Origin: Gammaproteobacteria bacterium
GTDB taxonomy: Bacteria; Pseudomonadota; Gammaproteobacteria; Pseudomonadales; Halieaceae
Length of the DNA: 64,000 nucleotides
Assembly (NCBI GenBank): GCA_024742415.1
Contig: JANSYN010000011.1
Coordinates: 1-64,000 of the forward strand
Direction of reading: 5' to 3'
In this document: positions 26,371-34,374 of the stretch, piece by piece
Layout: the number at the start of each line of letters is the position of its first letter
How positions within the stretch are numbered: the first letter of the stretch is position 1
Program-made: the position numbers and the translations under genes
Notes under the pieces: model-generated
Databases searched by the model: none
The model's input: only the letters and a program-made list of their open reading frames with translations
Told to the model about the DNA's origin: nothing

Positions 26371-27135
26371 ATGTCAGATGAAGTACTGGTAGACGTAGCG
26401 GACGGCATCATGACCGTTACCCTTAATCGCCCTGAAGCCAAGAATGCGGCGAACCGCGCGCTCGCCGAAGGCGTTGCAGCGGCGATGGACGAACTGGATA
26501 GCAACGATGCAATCCGGGTTGCGATTCTCACAGGGGCCGGCGGCACGTTTTGCTCCGGTATGGACCTCAAGGCCTTCGTCAGTGGTGAAACACCCTCCAT
26601 TGAGGGCCGCGGATTTGCCGGCCTGACTGAGTCAACACCGCGCAAGCCGTTGATTGGTGCCGTCGAGGGCTACGCACTGGCCGGTGGCCTGGAACTGGCC
26701 ATCTCCTGCGACTTGCTGGTCAGTGCCGATAATGCCAAATTCGGCATCCCTGAAGTCAAGCGCGGATTGGCCGCCGCAGCCGGCGGGTTGATGAAGCTGC
26801 CACGCCAGATTCCTTCTCGCATCGCCATGGAACTGGCGCTGACCGGTGACTTCATCGACGCCAACCGCGCGATGGAGCTGGGCCTGATCAACCAGGTGGT
26901 TCCTGCAGGCACAGCGCTGGACGCCGCCAAGGCGCTGGCGGCCAAAATCGTTGCCAATGGGCCGCTCGCCGTTGCGGTAAGCAAGCAGGTGGTACTGGAA
27001 TCTGCCGACTGGGACAGCGACACCATGTGGCAAAAACAGCAGGAACTGGTCATGCCGGTCTTTGTCAGCGAAGACGCCATCGAGGGCGCTACCGCCTTTG
27101 CCGAGAAGCGGGCACCGAACTGGAAAGGCAAATAA
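26371..27135 (+). CDS. enoyl-CoA hydratase (both catalytic Glu present)
   Basis: Crotonase-family protein of 254 residues from the ATG at 26371, preceded by AAGAGGA. The oxyanion segment is GAGGTFCSGMDLK. Both catalytic Glu are present (GGLELAISCD and FGIPEVKRG), unlike the two crotonases at 13708 and 14538, so a hydratase reaction on 2-enoyl-CoA is expected. It ends with FAEKRAPNWKGK, typical of the family. It is followed by thiolase after 54 bases, and the pair fits beta-oxidation of the product of the flanking kinase/dehydrogenase genes. Confidence 0.92.
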   Translation: MSDEVLVDVADGIMTVTLNRPEAKNAANRALAEGVAAAMDELDSNDAIRVAILTGAGGTFCSGMDLKAFVSGETPSIEGRGFAGLTESTPRKPLIGAVEGYALAGGLELAISCDLLVSADNAKFGIPEVKRGLAAAAGGLMKLPRQIPSRIAMELALTGDFIDANRAMELGLINQVVPAGTALDAAKALAAKIVANGPLAVAVSKQVVLESADWDSDTMWQKQQELVMPVFVSEDAIEGATAFAEKRAPNWKGK

Positions 27136-27189
27136 CGCCCCACCCGGCGCGACTCATACGCCACCTATTAAAGAATCAAGGAGAACACC

Positions 27190-28425
27190 ATGTCAGAAGC
27201 CTGGATTATTGATCATTGCAGAACGCCACGCGGTATCGGCAAGAAAGGGAAAGGCTCCCTTGCAGACCAGCATCCGCAACACCTGGGCGCCACCGTACTA
27301 AAAGCCATCGCCGAGCGTAACAAGCTCAATACCGCCGAGGTCGATGACGTGATTTTTGGCACCAGTTCACAGCGCGGCCGCCAGTCGGGCGACCTCGCAC
27401 GCATGGCGGCACTTGAGGCCGGCTATGATATTCGCTCCAGCGGCGTCACGCTGGATCGTTTTTGTGGCTCTGGTATCACCTCGGTGAACCTTGCCGCCAT
27501 GAGCATTATGTCCGGCACCGAAGACCTGGTCATCGGCGGCGGCGCAGAGATGATGTCCGTGTATGGCGAAGAAGGCGCAGCAATGAACCCCTTCCTGGAC
27601 AACGGCAACCTCGTTTTGCGTGACATGCACCCGCAGCCCCACCAGGGTGTATGCGCAGACGCTATCGCCACGATTGAGGGTATCGCGCGTGAAGACCTCG
27701 ACGCACTCGCCCTGGTCTCCCAGCAACGCGCCGCCAATGCGATCGACAATGGCTACTTCAACAAAAGCCTGGTTCCCGTGTACTCCAGCGACGGATCACT
27801 CGCCCTGGATCACGAGGAATTCCCGCGCCCGCAGACCACCGCAGAGGGGCTGGCGGAACTGCAACCTTCCTTTGCGGCAATTGCGGATTACCCGCTGGAT
27901 GAAGCCGGCACGACCTACCGCTCAATGGTGTTGAAAAAGTTTCCAGGGCTGGAGATTACGCATATGCACCACGCGGGGAACTCTTCCGGTGTGGTCGATG
28001 GTGCCGGCGCGGTTCTGCTGGCCTCACCCGAGTACGCCAGAGCCAATGGCCTGCAGCCACGGGCCCGTATTCGCGCCATGTGTAATATGGGCGACTGCCC
28101 TACCCTGATGCTGAATGCCCCCGTTCCGGCGGCCAGAAAAGTCCTGCAGAAAGCCGGCCTGACCATTGACGATATCGACCTGTTTGAAATCAACGAAGCC
28201 TTTGCTGTTGTGGCCGAGAAGTTTATCCGTGACCTCAACCTGGACCGTGATAAAGTCAACGTCAACGGCGGCGCAATGGCCCTGGGCCACCCGATTGGTG
28301 CTACCGGGTCGCTGCTGATCGGTACGGTATTGGACGAACTGGAGCGACGTGACCAGACCCTCGGCCTGATCACCATGTGTGCTGCAGGCGGTATGGCACC
28401 GGCGATCATTATCGAACGTCTCTAA
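27190..28425 (+). CDS. acetyl-CoA C-acyltransferase (thiolase)
   Basis: 411 residues with all thiolase landmarks: nucleophile C92 in DRFCGSGITS, NEAFA, the base His in MALGHPIGATG and the second Cys in CAAGGMAPA. It should split 3-oxoacyl-CoA into acetyl-CoA and a shortened acyl-CoA, and probably works as a tetramer in the cytoplasm. CAAGGMAPA and the overall length match degradative acyl-CoA thiolases. It is the third gene of the plus-strand cluster after the APH-like kinase and hydratase. A good AAGGAG lies 5' of the start. Confidence 0.93.
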   Translation: MSEAWIIDHCRTPRGIGKKGKGSLADQHPQHLGATVLKAIAERNKLNTAEVDDVIFGTSSQRGRQSGDLARMAALEAGYDIRSSGVTLDRFCGSGITSVNLAAMSIMSGTEDLVIGGGAEMMSVYGEEGAAMNPFLDNGNLVLRDMHPQPHQGVCADAIATIEGIAREDLDALALVSQQRAANAIDNGYFNKSLVPVYSSDGSLALDHEEFPRPQTTAEGLAELQPSFAAIADYPLDEAGTTYRSMVLKKFPGLEITHMHHAGNSSGVVDGAGAVLLASPEYARANGLQPRARIRAMCNMGDCPTLMLNAPVPAARKVLQKAGLTIDDIDLFEINEAFAVVAEKFIRDLNLDRDKVNVNGGAMALGHPIGATGSLLIGTVLDELERRDQTLGLITMCAAGGMAPAIIIERL

Positions 28426-28593
28426 ATGCCCCTGTGGCGCGCAGGCGCGTCAGGGCCGGACGCCGCAGTAGCACGGCAACGTCTATTGCGGCGATTTCTT
28501 CAACCGGCATGGCCGTTTACAGGCTTCACTGACCCTCTTCACTTGTTGAACCTGTGGCTTGACCGTGCCTGCTGTACGTCATGAACAACCACG

Positions 28594-28926
28594 ATGCTAG
28601 CTCGCCTTAAATGCGCTGCTTTTATCTATATCGCGGGACGCCTGCTCGCGATTGGGCGTTACGACGGCGCGCAAGCCTGCTTGGTGCGAGTGCTGAATAA
28701 CGAACCTGAGTTGCCCCAGCGCCGGCGCGCTTATGCTGGACTGGCGCAAACCGAGTATCATCGCGCTCATTTTCTGAATGCCAGGCATTACGCACGGCTT
28801 TTTCTCGATTCGACTGCAGCAGACGATAGCGTCTTGCAAACCCAAACAGAAAAAGACCTGCTTGCAAAAGTCAACGCATACCATGAGGCCAGCCAGGAGC
28901 AGGCCATGCACCTCAGGCGTCGATAA
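28594..28926 (+). CDS. hypothetical small protein, weak TPR-like helices
   Basis: 110 residues. I do not recognise the family. The middle (LLAIGRYDGAQACLVRVLNNEP and the next 30 residues) has the spacing of a tetratricopeptide helix pair: small residues alternate with aromatics, as in AYAGLAQTEYHRAHFLNARHY. No signal peptide is clear, and the ribosome site is weak. It lies between thiolase and the ACAD10/11-like gene in the same direction, so it could be part of the operon. An overlapping frame on the other strand is less protein-like. Confidence 0.45.
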   Translation: MLARLKCAAFIYIAGRLLAIGRYDGAQACLVRVLNNEPELPQRRRAYAGLAQTEYHRAHFLNARHYARLFLDSTAADDSVLQTQTEKDLLAKVNAYHEASQEQAMHLRRR

Positions 28927-28970
28927 CCGCGGCACCTTTTTGGCCGCACCACTTTTCCGGAGACCGCACC

Positions 28971-30188
28971 ATGTTCCCATTCAGCGAAACATCCCTGCGC
29001 TATCAGCAGCAACTGACTGCATTCATGAACGAGCATATCTATCCCAATGAGCAGGAGTATGCGCGGCAACTGCACGCGGCACCTCATCGCAATAGCTACC
29101 TGCCCATCATGGATGAACTCAAGCAGAAGGCGCGTGCCGCGGGCCTGTGGAACCTGTTCATACCGCCCGCGCTGGCAGAGTTTGCTGATCACGATGGCTT
29201 CAGTAATCTCGACTACGCGCCGATGGCCGAGATCATGGGGCGGGTTATCTGGTCGCCCGAGGTGTTCAACTGCAACGCACCGGACACCGGCAACATGGAG
29301 GTGTTCATGAAGTACGCCACGCGTGAACAACAGGCCGAATGGCTGACCCCGTTACTCAATGGCGAGATCCGCTCATCCTATGCCATGACGGAACCACAGG
29401 TGGCATCGTCCGATGCTACCAACATCGAATTGAGCATCGTCCGCGACGGCCAGGAGTGGGTGCTGAATGGGCGCAAGTGGTTTATCACCGGTGCCATGTA
29501 TGAGCGCTGCAAAATCTTTATCGTGATGGGCAAATCCGACCCAAACAACCCGAACCGGCATCAGCAGCAAACCCAGGTACTGGTACCCAGGGACACCGCC
29601 GGCGTAGAGGTCGTGCGCCCACTGACCACGCTGGGCTATGACGATGCACCCATTGGCCATGCTGAACTGCGCTTTAACAATGTGCGCGTCCCGGCACAGA
29701 ACGTTTTACTTGGCGAAGGCCGCGGCTTTGAGATTGCCCAGGGGCGCTTGGGCCCAGGGCGTATTCACCACTGCATGCGCCTGATCGGTTCTGCGCAGCG
29801 CGCCCTGGAGCTGACTTGCGCCCGCGTCGAGTCGCGTACCACCTTTGGGCGTACGCTGAGCCAGCACCAGTCCGTGCGTGAAGATATAGCGCGCAGCTTC
29901 TCGGAGATCGAGATGATGCGTCTACTGGTATTGAAAACCTGCGCGCGCATGGATGAAGTGGGTGCCAAGGAGGCCATGGACCTGATCGCAGCGAGCAAGA
30001 CCAGCGTTCCGATCATGGCGCAAACCGTCATTGACCGCTGCATGCAGATGCATGGTGCCGGCGGCCTGACCGAAGACTACCCCATGGCCGAGGCCTTCAA
30101 CTATGCGCGCTGGTGCCGCCAGGCAGATGGCCCGGACCAGGTGCACCTGATGTCACTGGGCAAGCAAATCATCAAGCGGTACGCATAG
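28971..30188 (+). CDS. acyl-CoA dehydrogenase, ACAD10/11 type
   Basis: 405 residues. YAMTEPQVASSDATN, QEWVLNGRKWFITGAM and LGPGRIHHCMRLIG are hallmarks of the ACAD10/11 group. At the position of MCAD's catalytic Glu the sequence reads ADGPDQVH, with Asp. In animals this domain is fused to an APH-like kinase. Here the kinase homologue is a separate gene 2.7 kb upstream (25234). In the Pseudomonas levulinate pathway the equivalent pair acts on phosphorylated 4-hydroxyacyl-CoA, so a similar job is a good guess. The stop codon lies inside a 14-base tandem repeat. Confidence 0.9.
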   Translation: MFPFSETSLRYQQQLTAFMNEHIYPNEQEYARQLHAAPHRNSYLPIMDELKQKARAAGLWNLFIPPALAEFADHDGFSNLDYAPMAEIMGRVIWSPEVFNCNAPDTGNMEVFMKYATREQQAEWLTPLLNGEIRSSYAMTEPQVASSDATNIELSIVRDGQEWVLNGRKWFITGAMYERCKIFIVMGKSDPNNPNRHQQQTQVLVPRDTAGVEVVRPLTTLGYDDAPIGHAELRFNNVRVPAQNVLLGEGRGFEIAQGRLGPGRIHHCMRLIGSAQRALELTCARVESRTTFGRTLSQHQSVREDIARSFSEIEMMRLLVLKTCARMDEVGAKEAMDLIAASKTSVPIMAQTVIDRCMQMHGAGGLTEDYPMAEAFNYARWCRQADGPDQVHLMSLGKQIIKRYA

Positions 30189-30236
30189 TACATTATGGAT
30201 AGTACATTACGGATAGTACATTACGCATAGTACATC
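30186..30236. repeat. 14-base tandem repeat starting at a stop codon
   Basis: Three full units TAGTACATTAYGSA at 30186-30199, 30200-30213 and 30214-30227, then a partial unit to 30236. The first three bases are the TAG stop of the acyl-CoA dehydrogenase. Each unit restores a TAG, so changes in copy number would not alter the protein. It has no hairpin or T-run of terminator type. Confidence 0.95.
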
Positions 30237-30244
30237 CGCAGGGC

Positions 30245-31174
30245 TCACGAGCCGGGCGCATCCTGCGCCCCCCGTTTGCACTGCTGCACGCCCGGACGCA
30301 ACGCCCTCGGCAGCGGCTGCAAGGCCTTGCGCTGTACGTCTTCACCCATCGCCCGGGCAATCAGCGCCAGACGACGCTCGCTGTCCGGGTGGGTACTGGC
30401 AAACTCTACCCACAAAGCGGCATCCTGTGCGCTGTGCATCGACTGGAAAAACTCGTCAGCACCACCGACGTGGCCGTAGTGCTGGCGCAGAATCTGCAGG
30501 GCGCGCGCATCGGCGGCAAGTTCCATGTCACGACTGAAGCTCAGCAGTGCCAGCAGGCTACCGCTGTTGACCACACCACCGACTGCCGCGCTGTCACCGC
30601 CGCCCAGCAGCAATCCCATCACGAGCTGTAGCAACACACCTCGACTCAGCGCCTCCAGCGGGTGCCGAAGCTGTATATGCGCTATCTCGTGGGCAAGTAC
30701 CATGGACAGGCCATTTTCGCTACTGACCTCCTGCAGGAGGGCATCCGTCACCATGACGTGACCGCCAAGGGTGGCAAAGGCATTGGGCGAGAGGCCTGGC
30801 ATCAAGCGGAAAGTGTAAGCGTCCACCGGCACCGACTGCACACGATGGCGTCCGTCGATGGCCACCCCAAGACTGCTGTTCACCAGTGCACGGGCTAGAT
30901 TCTCCAGGGTGGCCTGTGCGACGCGCTGTTCATCGCAGGACGCATCCCCCGCTGCTGATTCGAACTGTATAGAGGATTCAAATCGGGCGCTGATTGTCTG
31001 CTCCCAGTGAAACGGCACATACGGTGCAAACCACCTGACGGTGAAACTCAGCACAAAGACCAGCAGCACTATGCCCAGCAGCACCGCAGCCGTGAGCCAT
31101 GCGAACTCGACCAGCGGGTTGTCCTGGCTGGCGTTGATGCCCTCGGGGATTCTGGGGTTCTGATCAGGCAGCAT
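30245..31174 (-). CDS. M48-family membrane metallopeptidase
   Basis: 309 residues. A membrane helix at about 27-48 (LTAAVLLGIVLLVFVLSFTV) anchors the protein. The zinc motif HEIAH is at 162-166 and the third ligand Glu in FSRDMELAADARAL near 218, as in HtpX/BepA-like peptidases. It lies 19 bases after the membrane-anchored YbjQ protein and is the third gene of a three-gene operon. M48 enzymes clean up misfolded membrane or periplasmic proteins; which side this one faces is uncertain. A lone Cys near residue 80 may matter for folding. Confidence 0.88.
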   Translation of the reverse strand: MLPDQNPRIPEGINASQDNPLVEFAWLTAAVLLGIVLLVFVLSFTVRWFAPYVPFHWEQTISARFESSIQFESAAGDASCDEQRVAQATLENLARALVNSSLGVAIDGRHRVQSVPVDAYTFRLMPGLSPNAFATLGGHVMVTDALLQEVSSENGLSMVLAHEIAHIQLRHPLEALSRGVLLQLVMGLLLGGGDSAAVGGVVNSGSLLALLSFSRDMELAADARALQILRQHYGHVGGADEFFQSMHSAQDAALWVEFASTHPDSERRLALIARAMGEDVQRKALQPLPRALRPGVQQCKRGAQDAPGS

Positions 31175-31193
31175 GCGCGCCAGGCCTGCGCCG

Positions 31194-31652
31194 TCAGCGG
31201 CGCGGGGTCAGGGCAGTACCGTAGGCCAGCACTTCAACGGAGCCAAGCCCCCTGCCGGCGGTTCCGGACACCCTGCTGGTTTCGAACTTCAGGTTGATCA
31301 CTACCTCCGCACCAAGTTCGGCGGCAGCCGATTGCAGCCGTAGTATCGCCTCTCGCCGCGCGCGATCAAGCAGTGACTCGTAAGCGGTCAGGTTACCGCC
31401 TATCAGGCCGCGCAGGGCCGCCGCCACTGTCTTGAAGTAATCCACTGACACCACGACATTGCCACAGACCAGCGCCGCGTCATGACGCAGCAGGGATGGC
31501 GGCGGCAAACGCTGGCTGATCACAACAATGCGTCGCAGTTCATCCTCGCGCTCGCGGATGCTGCGGTAGTGCCTGCTCTCGGCGCTGCGCCCAAAAAAAT
31601 AGCCCAGCGCGAGCAGTACAAGAAAAACCCCTAACTGGATCAGCACATCCAC
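31194..31652 (-). CDS. membrane-anchored YbjQ-like (UPF0145) protein
   Basis: 152 residues: an N-terminal membrane helix (LIQLGVFLVLLALGYFFG) and a basic, coiled stretch (RSIREREDELRRIV), then a YbjQ/UPF0145 domain. YbjQ features are the strand VCGNVVVSVDYF, GGNLTAYESLLDRARREAI and GAEVVINLKFET near the end. The family forms oligomeric rings in structures and is labelled heavy-metal-binding from older annotation, without firm proof. The next gene is the M48 peptidase (19 bases) and the previous one a soluble YbjQ (11 bases). Confidence 0.82.
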   Translation of the reverse strand: MDVLIQLGVFLVLLALGYFFGRSAESRHYRSIREREDELRRIVVISQRLPPPSLLRHDAALVCGNVVVSVDYFKTVAAALRGLIGGNLTAYESLLDRARREAILRLQSAAAELGAEVVINLKFETSRVSGTAGRGLGSVEVLAYGTALTPRR

Positions 31653-31663
31653 GAACGAGTCCC

Positions 31664-31984
31664 TCAGGTATCTTCGACGACCACAGCCGTACCGTAAGCG
31701 AGTATCTCGGAGGCGCCCGCCGCGATAGCCGAGGTCGAGAAGCGGACATTGATGACCGCGTTACCGCCGATGGCAGTAGCCTGTTCCTGCATGCGCTGCA
31801 ACGCCTGCTCGCGCGATTCCTGCAAGAGTTCGGTGTAGCCGCCCAATTCGCCACCGAAGATGTTCTTGAAGCTTGCCATGATATCCCTGCCGGCGTGTTT
31901 TGCGCGCACTGTACTGCCTTGCACCAGGCCAAGGTGTTTCACGACGCGCTTGCCTGGCAGCACTTCGATGTTGGTAATCAGCAT
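31664..31984 (-). CDS. ybjQ: YbjQ-family (UPF0145) protein
   Basis: 106 residues starting at the ATG at 31984, with GGAG about eleven bases upstream. This is the usual YbjQ length; the reading frame is open further upstream but not conserved. Family marks are ITNIEVLPGKRVVKHLGLVQG, GGELGGYTELLQESREQAL and GGNAVINVRFSTSAI. It is a soluble homologue of the next gene and the first gene of the YbjQ, YbjQ-TM, M48 operon. The molecular role of YbjQ proteins is unknown. Confidence 0.88.
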   Translation of the reverse strand: MLITNIEVLPGKRVVKHLGLVQGSTVRAKHAGRDIMASFKNIFGGELGGYTELLQESREQALQRMQEQATAIGGNAVINVRFSTSAIAAGASEILAYGTAVVVEDT

Positions 31985-32109
31985 AGGGGCGCTCTCCGGG
32001 AAAATTGACGGGGTGTTGCTCTTTTCGGTGTACTTTTGTTCGGCGTGAGTGTGCCGCGTTATGGCTAACGCACCGTGCTGGCGGCAGTGGTCGGCAGTGC
32101 CACTAGCAC

Positions 32110-32186
32110 GCAACTACCACATAACTACCTCATAACTACCTCATAACTACCTAATAACCACCACACAACTGCCTCACAACCACCAC
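32110..32186. repeat. seven 11-base tandem repeats
   Basis: Exactly seven units of eleven bases with consensus AYAACYRCCWC. The second to fourth units are nearly identical (ATAACTACCTC); the others diverge. The period is close to one helical turn, so all units face the same side of the DNA. It lies about 130 bases upstream of the ybjQ start on the opposite strand. It could bind a protein in register or be an unselected minisatellite. Confidence 0.9.
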
Positions 32187-32321
32187 ACACCCGAGCACAA
32201 CTGCACACCACCAGAACGCAATGACCTGCACTGTACCATGCCACTACAGTAGATTAAGCGTTTCCGCGCCCGGCATCAGGTTCACGCTGGACACTGCGCA
32301 GCGCCCCGCGTAGCTGACCGC

Positions 32322-32346
32322 GCGCTGTCGATATCAGCGACAGCGC
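32322..32346 (-). terminator. possible hairpin terminator of the DUF3313 gene
   Basis: GCGCTGTCG (32322-32330) and CGACAGCGC (32338-32346) form a perfect 9-base stem with a 7-base loop, just downstream of the DUF3313 stop. No T-tract follows on the minus strand, so it is at best an unusual intrinsic terminator or a transcript-end stabiliser. Confidence 0.4.
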
Positions 32347-32357
32347 ACACACTGCGT

Positions 32358-33050
32358 TTACTGCGTCCTGGCGCGATCGAGACCCTTGCGCAGCTGGCCC
32401 GCCCAATAGCGTAGCGCACGATCCGCATCTGCACGGTTAGTGACGCTGTTGGTCCACTCCAGCCGGCCTGTGTCAAAATCGCGGCGTTTGTCGATTACCC
32501 GTACCAACACCTCGCCAGTGGTGGCGTCGGCCATCTCCAGCGACAGTGTGGCCGCACCCGCGGAGGTGGTGTAGGTCCGGCTGATACCAGGGCTCATGGT
32601 GTCGGGAGCGTTGATATCGAGGTTAATAATGGACGGGCGCAGTACCAGGACGGACTCGCCGTCATCAAAGCTCTCGGCAATGGTATAGGCCGGCTCTTCA
32701 AGCAACGCTTCGCGGAAAAATTTGTCGCAGTGCTCCGCCAGGCTGTCCTTGATCTTGTCGACATCTTCCTGGGTAACGCGGCGTGTCAGGTCTATCCGAT
32801 TGGTATTCTGGTCGCGCAGCCAGTTCTTGCGAAAGGCCACGGTGCACGGTTCAACACCCACTTCGTTATAGCCGGCAAGTGACACCCCGGGCTTGAGGTA
32901 CACCTGGTCCAGCTGGGTACCGGGCTGCAGCTCGAGGCCGTCGTGCGAGATCTGTGGCGCCTGCGAGGCGCAGGCGGCCAGCAAAGTGCCCAGTGCAATA
33001 CCGGCCGCAGTACGGGCCGCAGTACGGGCCAAAGTCTGCTGAATCTTCAT
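32358..33050 (-). CDS. DUF3313 family lipoprotein
   Basis: 230 residues with a signal peptide ending in the lipobox LLAAC (Cys near residue 27), so a membrane-anchored lipoprotein. The rest fits DUF3313: LDQVYLKPGVSLAGYNEVGVE at the start and a C-terminal RALRYWAGQLRKGLD. The function of this family is unknown. The signal peptide contains ARTAARTAAG, which comes from a perfect duplication of 12 bases (33007-33018 and 33019-33030). It is divergent from the RND pump genes, with about 260 bases between. Confidence 0.82.
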   Translation of the reverse strand: MKIQQTLARTAARTAAGIALGTLLAACASQAPQISHDGLELQPGTQLDQVYLKPGVSLAGYNEVGVEPCTVAFRKNWLRDQNTNRIDLTRRVTQEDVDKIKDSLAEHCDKFFREALLEEPAYTIAESFDDGESVLVLRPSIINLDINAPDTMSPGISRTYTTSAGAATLSLEMADATTGEVLVRVIDKRRDFDTGRLEWTNSVTNRADADRALRYWAGQLRKGLDRARTQ

Positions 33051-33306
33051 GTGCGTCTCCTTCGGAATGGGCGCCGCAGCACCCGTTGCGGAGCCCCGAT
33101 TATAGGCCTTGCCGCGCGCTGCAACCAGCCTACTTTGCGCGGCGCGGGCTTACCCCTGCACTGCCTACGCGGGGCGGCGCAAGGACTACGCCTGCGTCTT
33201 TGGCACTTTTTGGCCACGGGGGTGCACGTCGCGTACAAACGCCATAGAATGTGCAGGCATTGCGCCCCTTCGCGCGCTATTACACCACGCTACCAGAGGC
33301 CACACC

Positions 33307-34374
33307 TTGCGCGCTTACCTGTTTGTTCTGCTGCTACTGCTCGTTATCTTTGGTGGTATCGGAGGTTACCTCTACAACAAGTTTACAACGCTTGCGAACA
33401 CGGATTTCACGCCCCCGCCGATAACCATCGCTGGTGGCACTGCACGCAACGCCGTGTGGCCAACGCGCCTGGAAGCAGTGGGTACGATTCGCGCCGCCAG
33501 GGGGGTTGAGCTAAGCGCCGAGACCGCCGGCGAGGTGATCTCCGTGCACGCACGCTCGGGCGAGCAGGTGCGCGCCAACCAATTGCTCGTGACACTAAAC
33601 GACAGTGTCGAACAGGCCAGCCTCGAGCGCCAGGAGGCGAACCTTACCCTGGCCGAAATACTGCACAAGCGCGATGCCAGCCTGATCAGGCAGAACTCCA
33701 TTCCGCAGAGCCAGTACGATCGCTCACGCGCGGACCTCGACAGCGCCATCGCACAACTGGCTGAAACCAGGGCACGCCTGGAAAATAAACGCATTGTTGC
33801 ACCGTTTGCGGGAACAACAGGCATCATGCGTGTGAAAGTCGGCGACTATGTAGACACCGGCGCACCCATCACCACCTTGCAGGATCTGAGCGAGCTGGAG
33901 GTCGACTTCTCGGTCCCGGCGCGACATTATCCGAATCTTCGCCCTGGCCTTACCATTACCGTCACCACCGATGCCTTTCCCGACAAGACGTTTTCAGCCA
34001 CGCTGGAGGCACTGGATGCCCGCGTGGATGCAGGAACGCGCAACCTTGCCCTGCGCGCCGTCCTGGCAGACACCCAGGGGCTGTTGCCAGGCATGTTTGC
34101 GCGACTTGTCATCGACCTGGACCAACCACAAAAAGTCGTTACCGTTCCGGAGACGGCGGTGTCCTATTCCATACACGGCGACACCGTCTGGGTGTTGCGC
34201 CAGGGCATTGGCGAGACAACCGCGCACCCGCGTGTGGTAGAGGCTGGCCAGTCGCGTGATGGGGAGGTCGCTATACTGTCCGGCCTGCGTGGCGGCGAGT
34301 GGATTGTCACCGTTGGCCAGAACAAACTGCATCGCGGCGCGCGTGTCATGCTCGACGACGACACGGACCTGTAA
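33307..34374 (+). CDS. RND efflux periplasmic adaptor (membrane fusion protein)
   Basis: 355 residues from a TTG at 33307 (reading LRAYLFVLLL), with AGAGG upstream. The first ATG in frame is almost 200 bases earlier and gives a Cys-rich, unlikely extension. A membrane helix is followed by the lipoyl half motif GVELSAETAGEVISVHARSGEQVRAN, a hairpin and the second lipoyl half RIVAPFAGTTGIMRVKVGDYV. It joins the inner-membrane pump to an outer-membrane channel. The stop is directly followed by the ATG of the pump. Confidence 0.88.
   Translation: MRAYLFVLLLLLVIFGGIGGYLYNKFTTLANTDFTPPPITIAGGTARNAVWPTRLEAVGTIRAARGVELSAETAGEVISVHARSGEQVRANQLLVTLNDSVEQASLERQEANLTLAEILHKRDASLIRQNSIPQSQYDRSRADLDSAIAQLAETRARLENKRIVAPFAGTTGIMRVKVGDYVDTGAPITTLQDLSELEVDFSVPARHYPNLRPGLTITVTTDAFPDKTFSATLEALDARVDAGTRNLALRAVLADTQGLLPGMFARLVIDLDQPQKVVTVPETAVSYSIHGDTVWVLRQGIGETTAHPRVVEAGQSRDGEVAILSGLRGGEWIVTVGQNKLHRGARVMLDDDTDL

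Larger units (their letters stand above)
31985..32357. other. intergenic with 11-base minisatellite and hairpin
   Basis: Spacer of 373 bases upstream of the YbjQ operon and downstream of the DUF3313 gene. It holds the 11-base tandem array (32110-32186), an AC-rich continuation to about 32225 and a hairpin (32322-32346). I see no supported gene. The promoter of the YbjQ operon should lie in the first 120 bases. Confidence 0.6.

Noticed and set aside
28594-28926. LvaB-like partner of the APH-type kinase
   Set aside because: The position is suggestive, but the sequence looks TPR-like and I cannot see resemblance to that small partner family.
28597-28980. Minus-strand frame of 127 codons opposite the small protein at 28594
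   Set aside because: It would overlap the start of the acyl-CoA dehydrogenase gene, has no ribosome site or family resemblance, and the plus-strand frame is better placed and more protein-like.
32110-32186. CRISPR array
   Set aside because: The units are only 11 bases, directly joined and without spacers; no cas gene is in the window.
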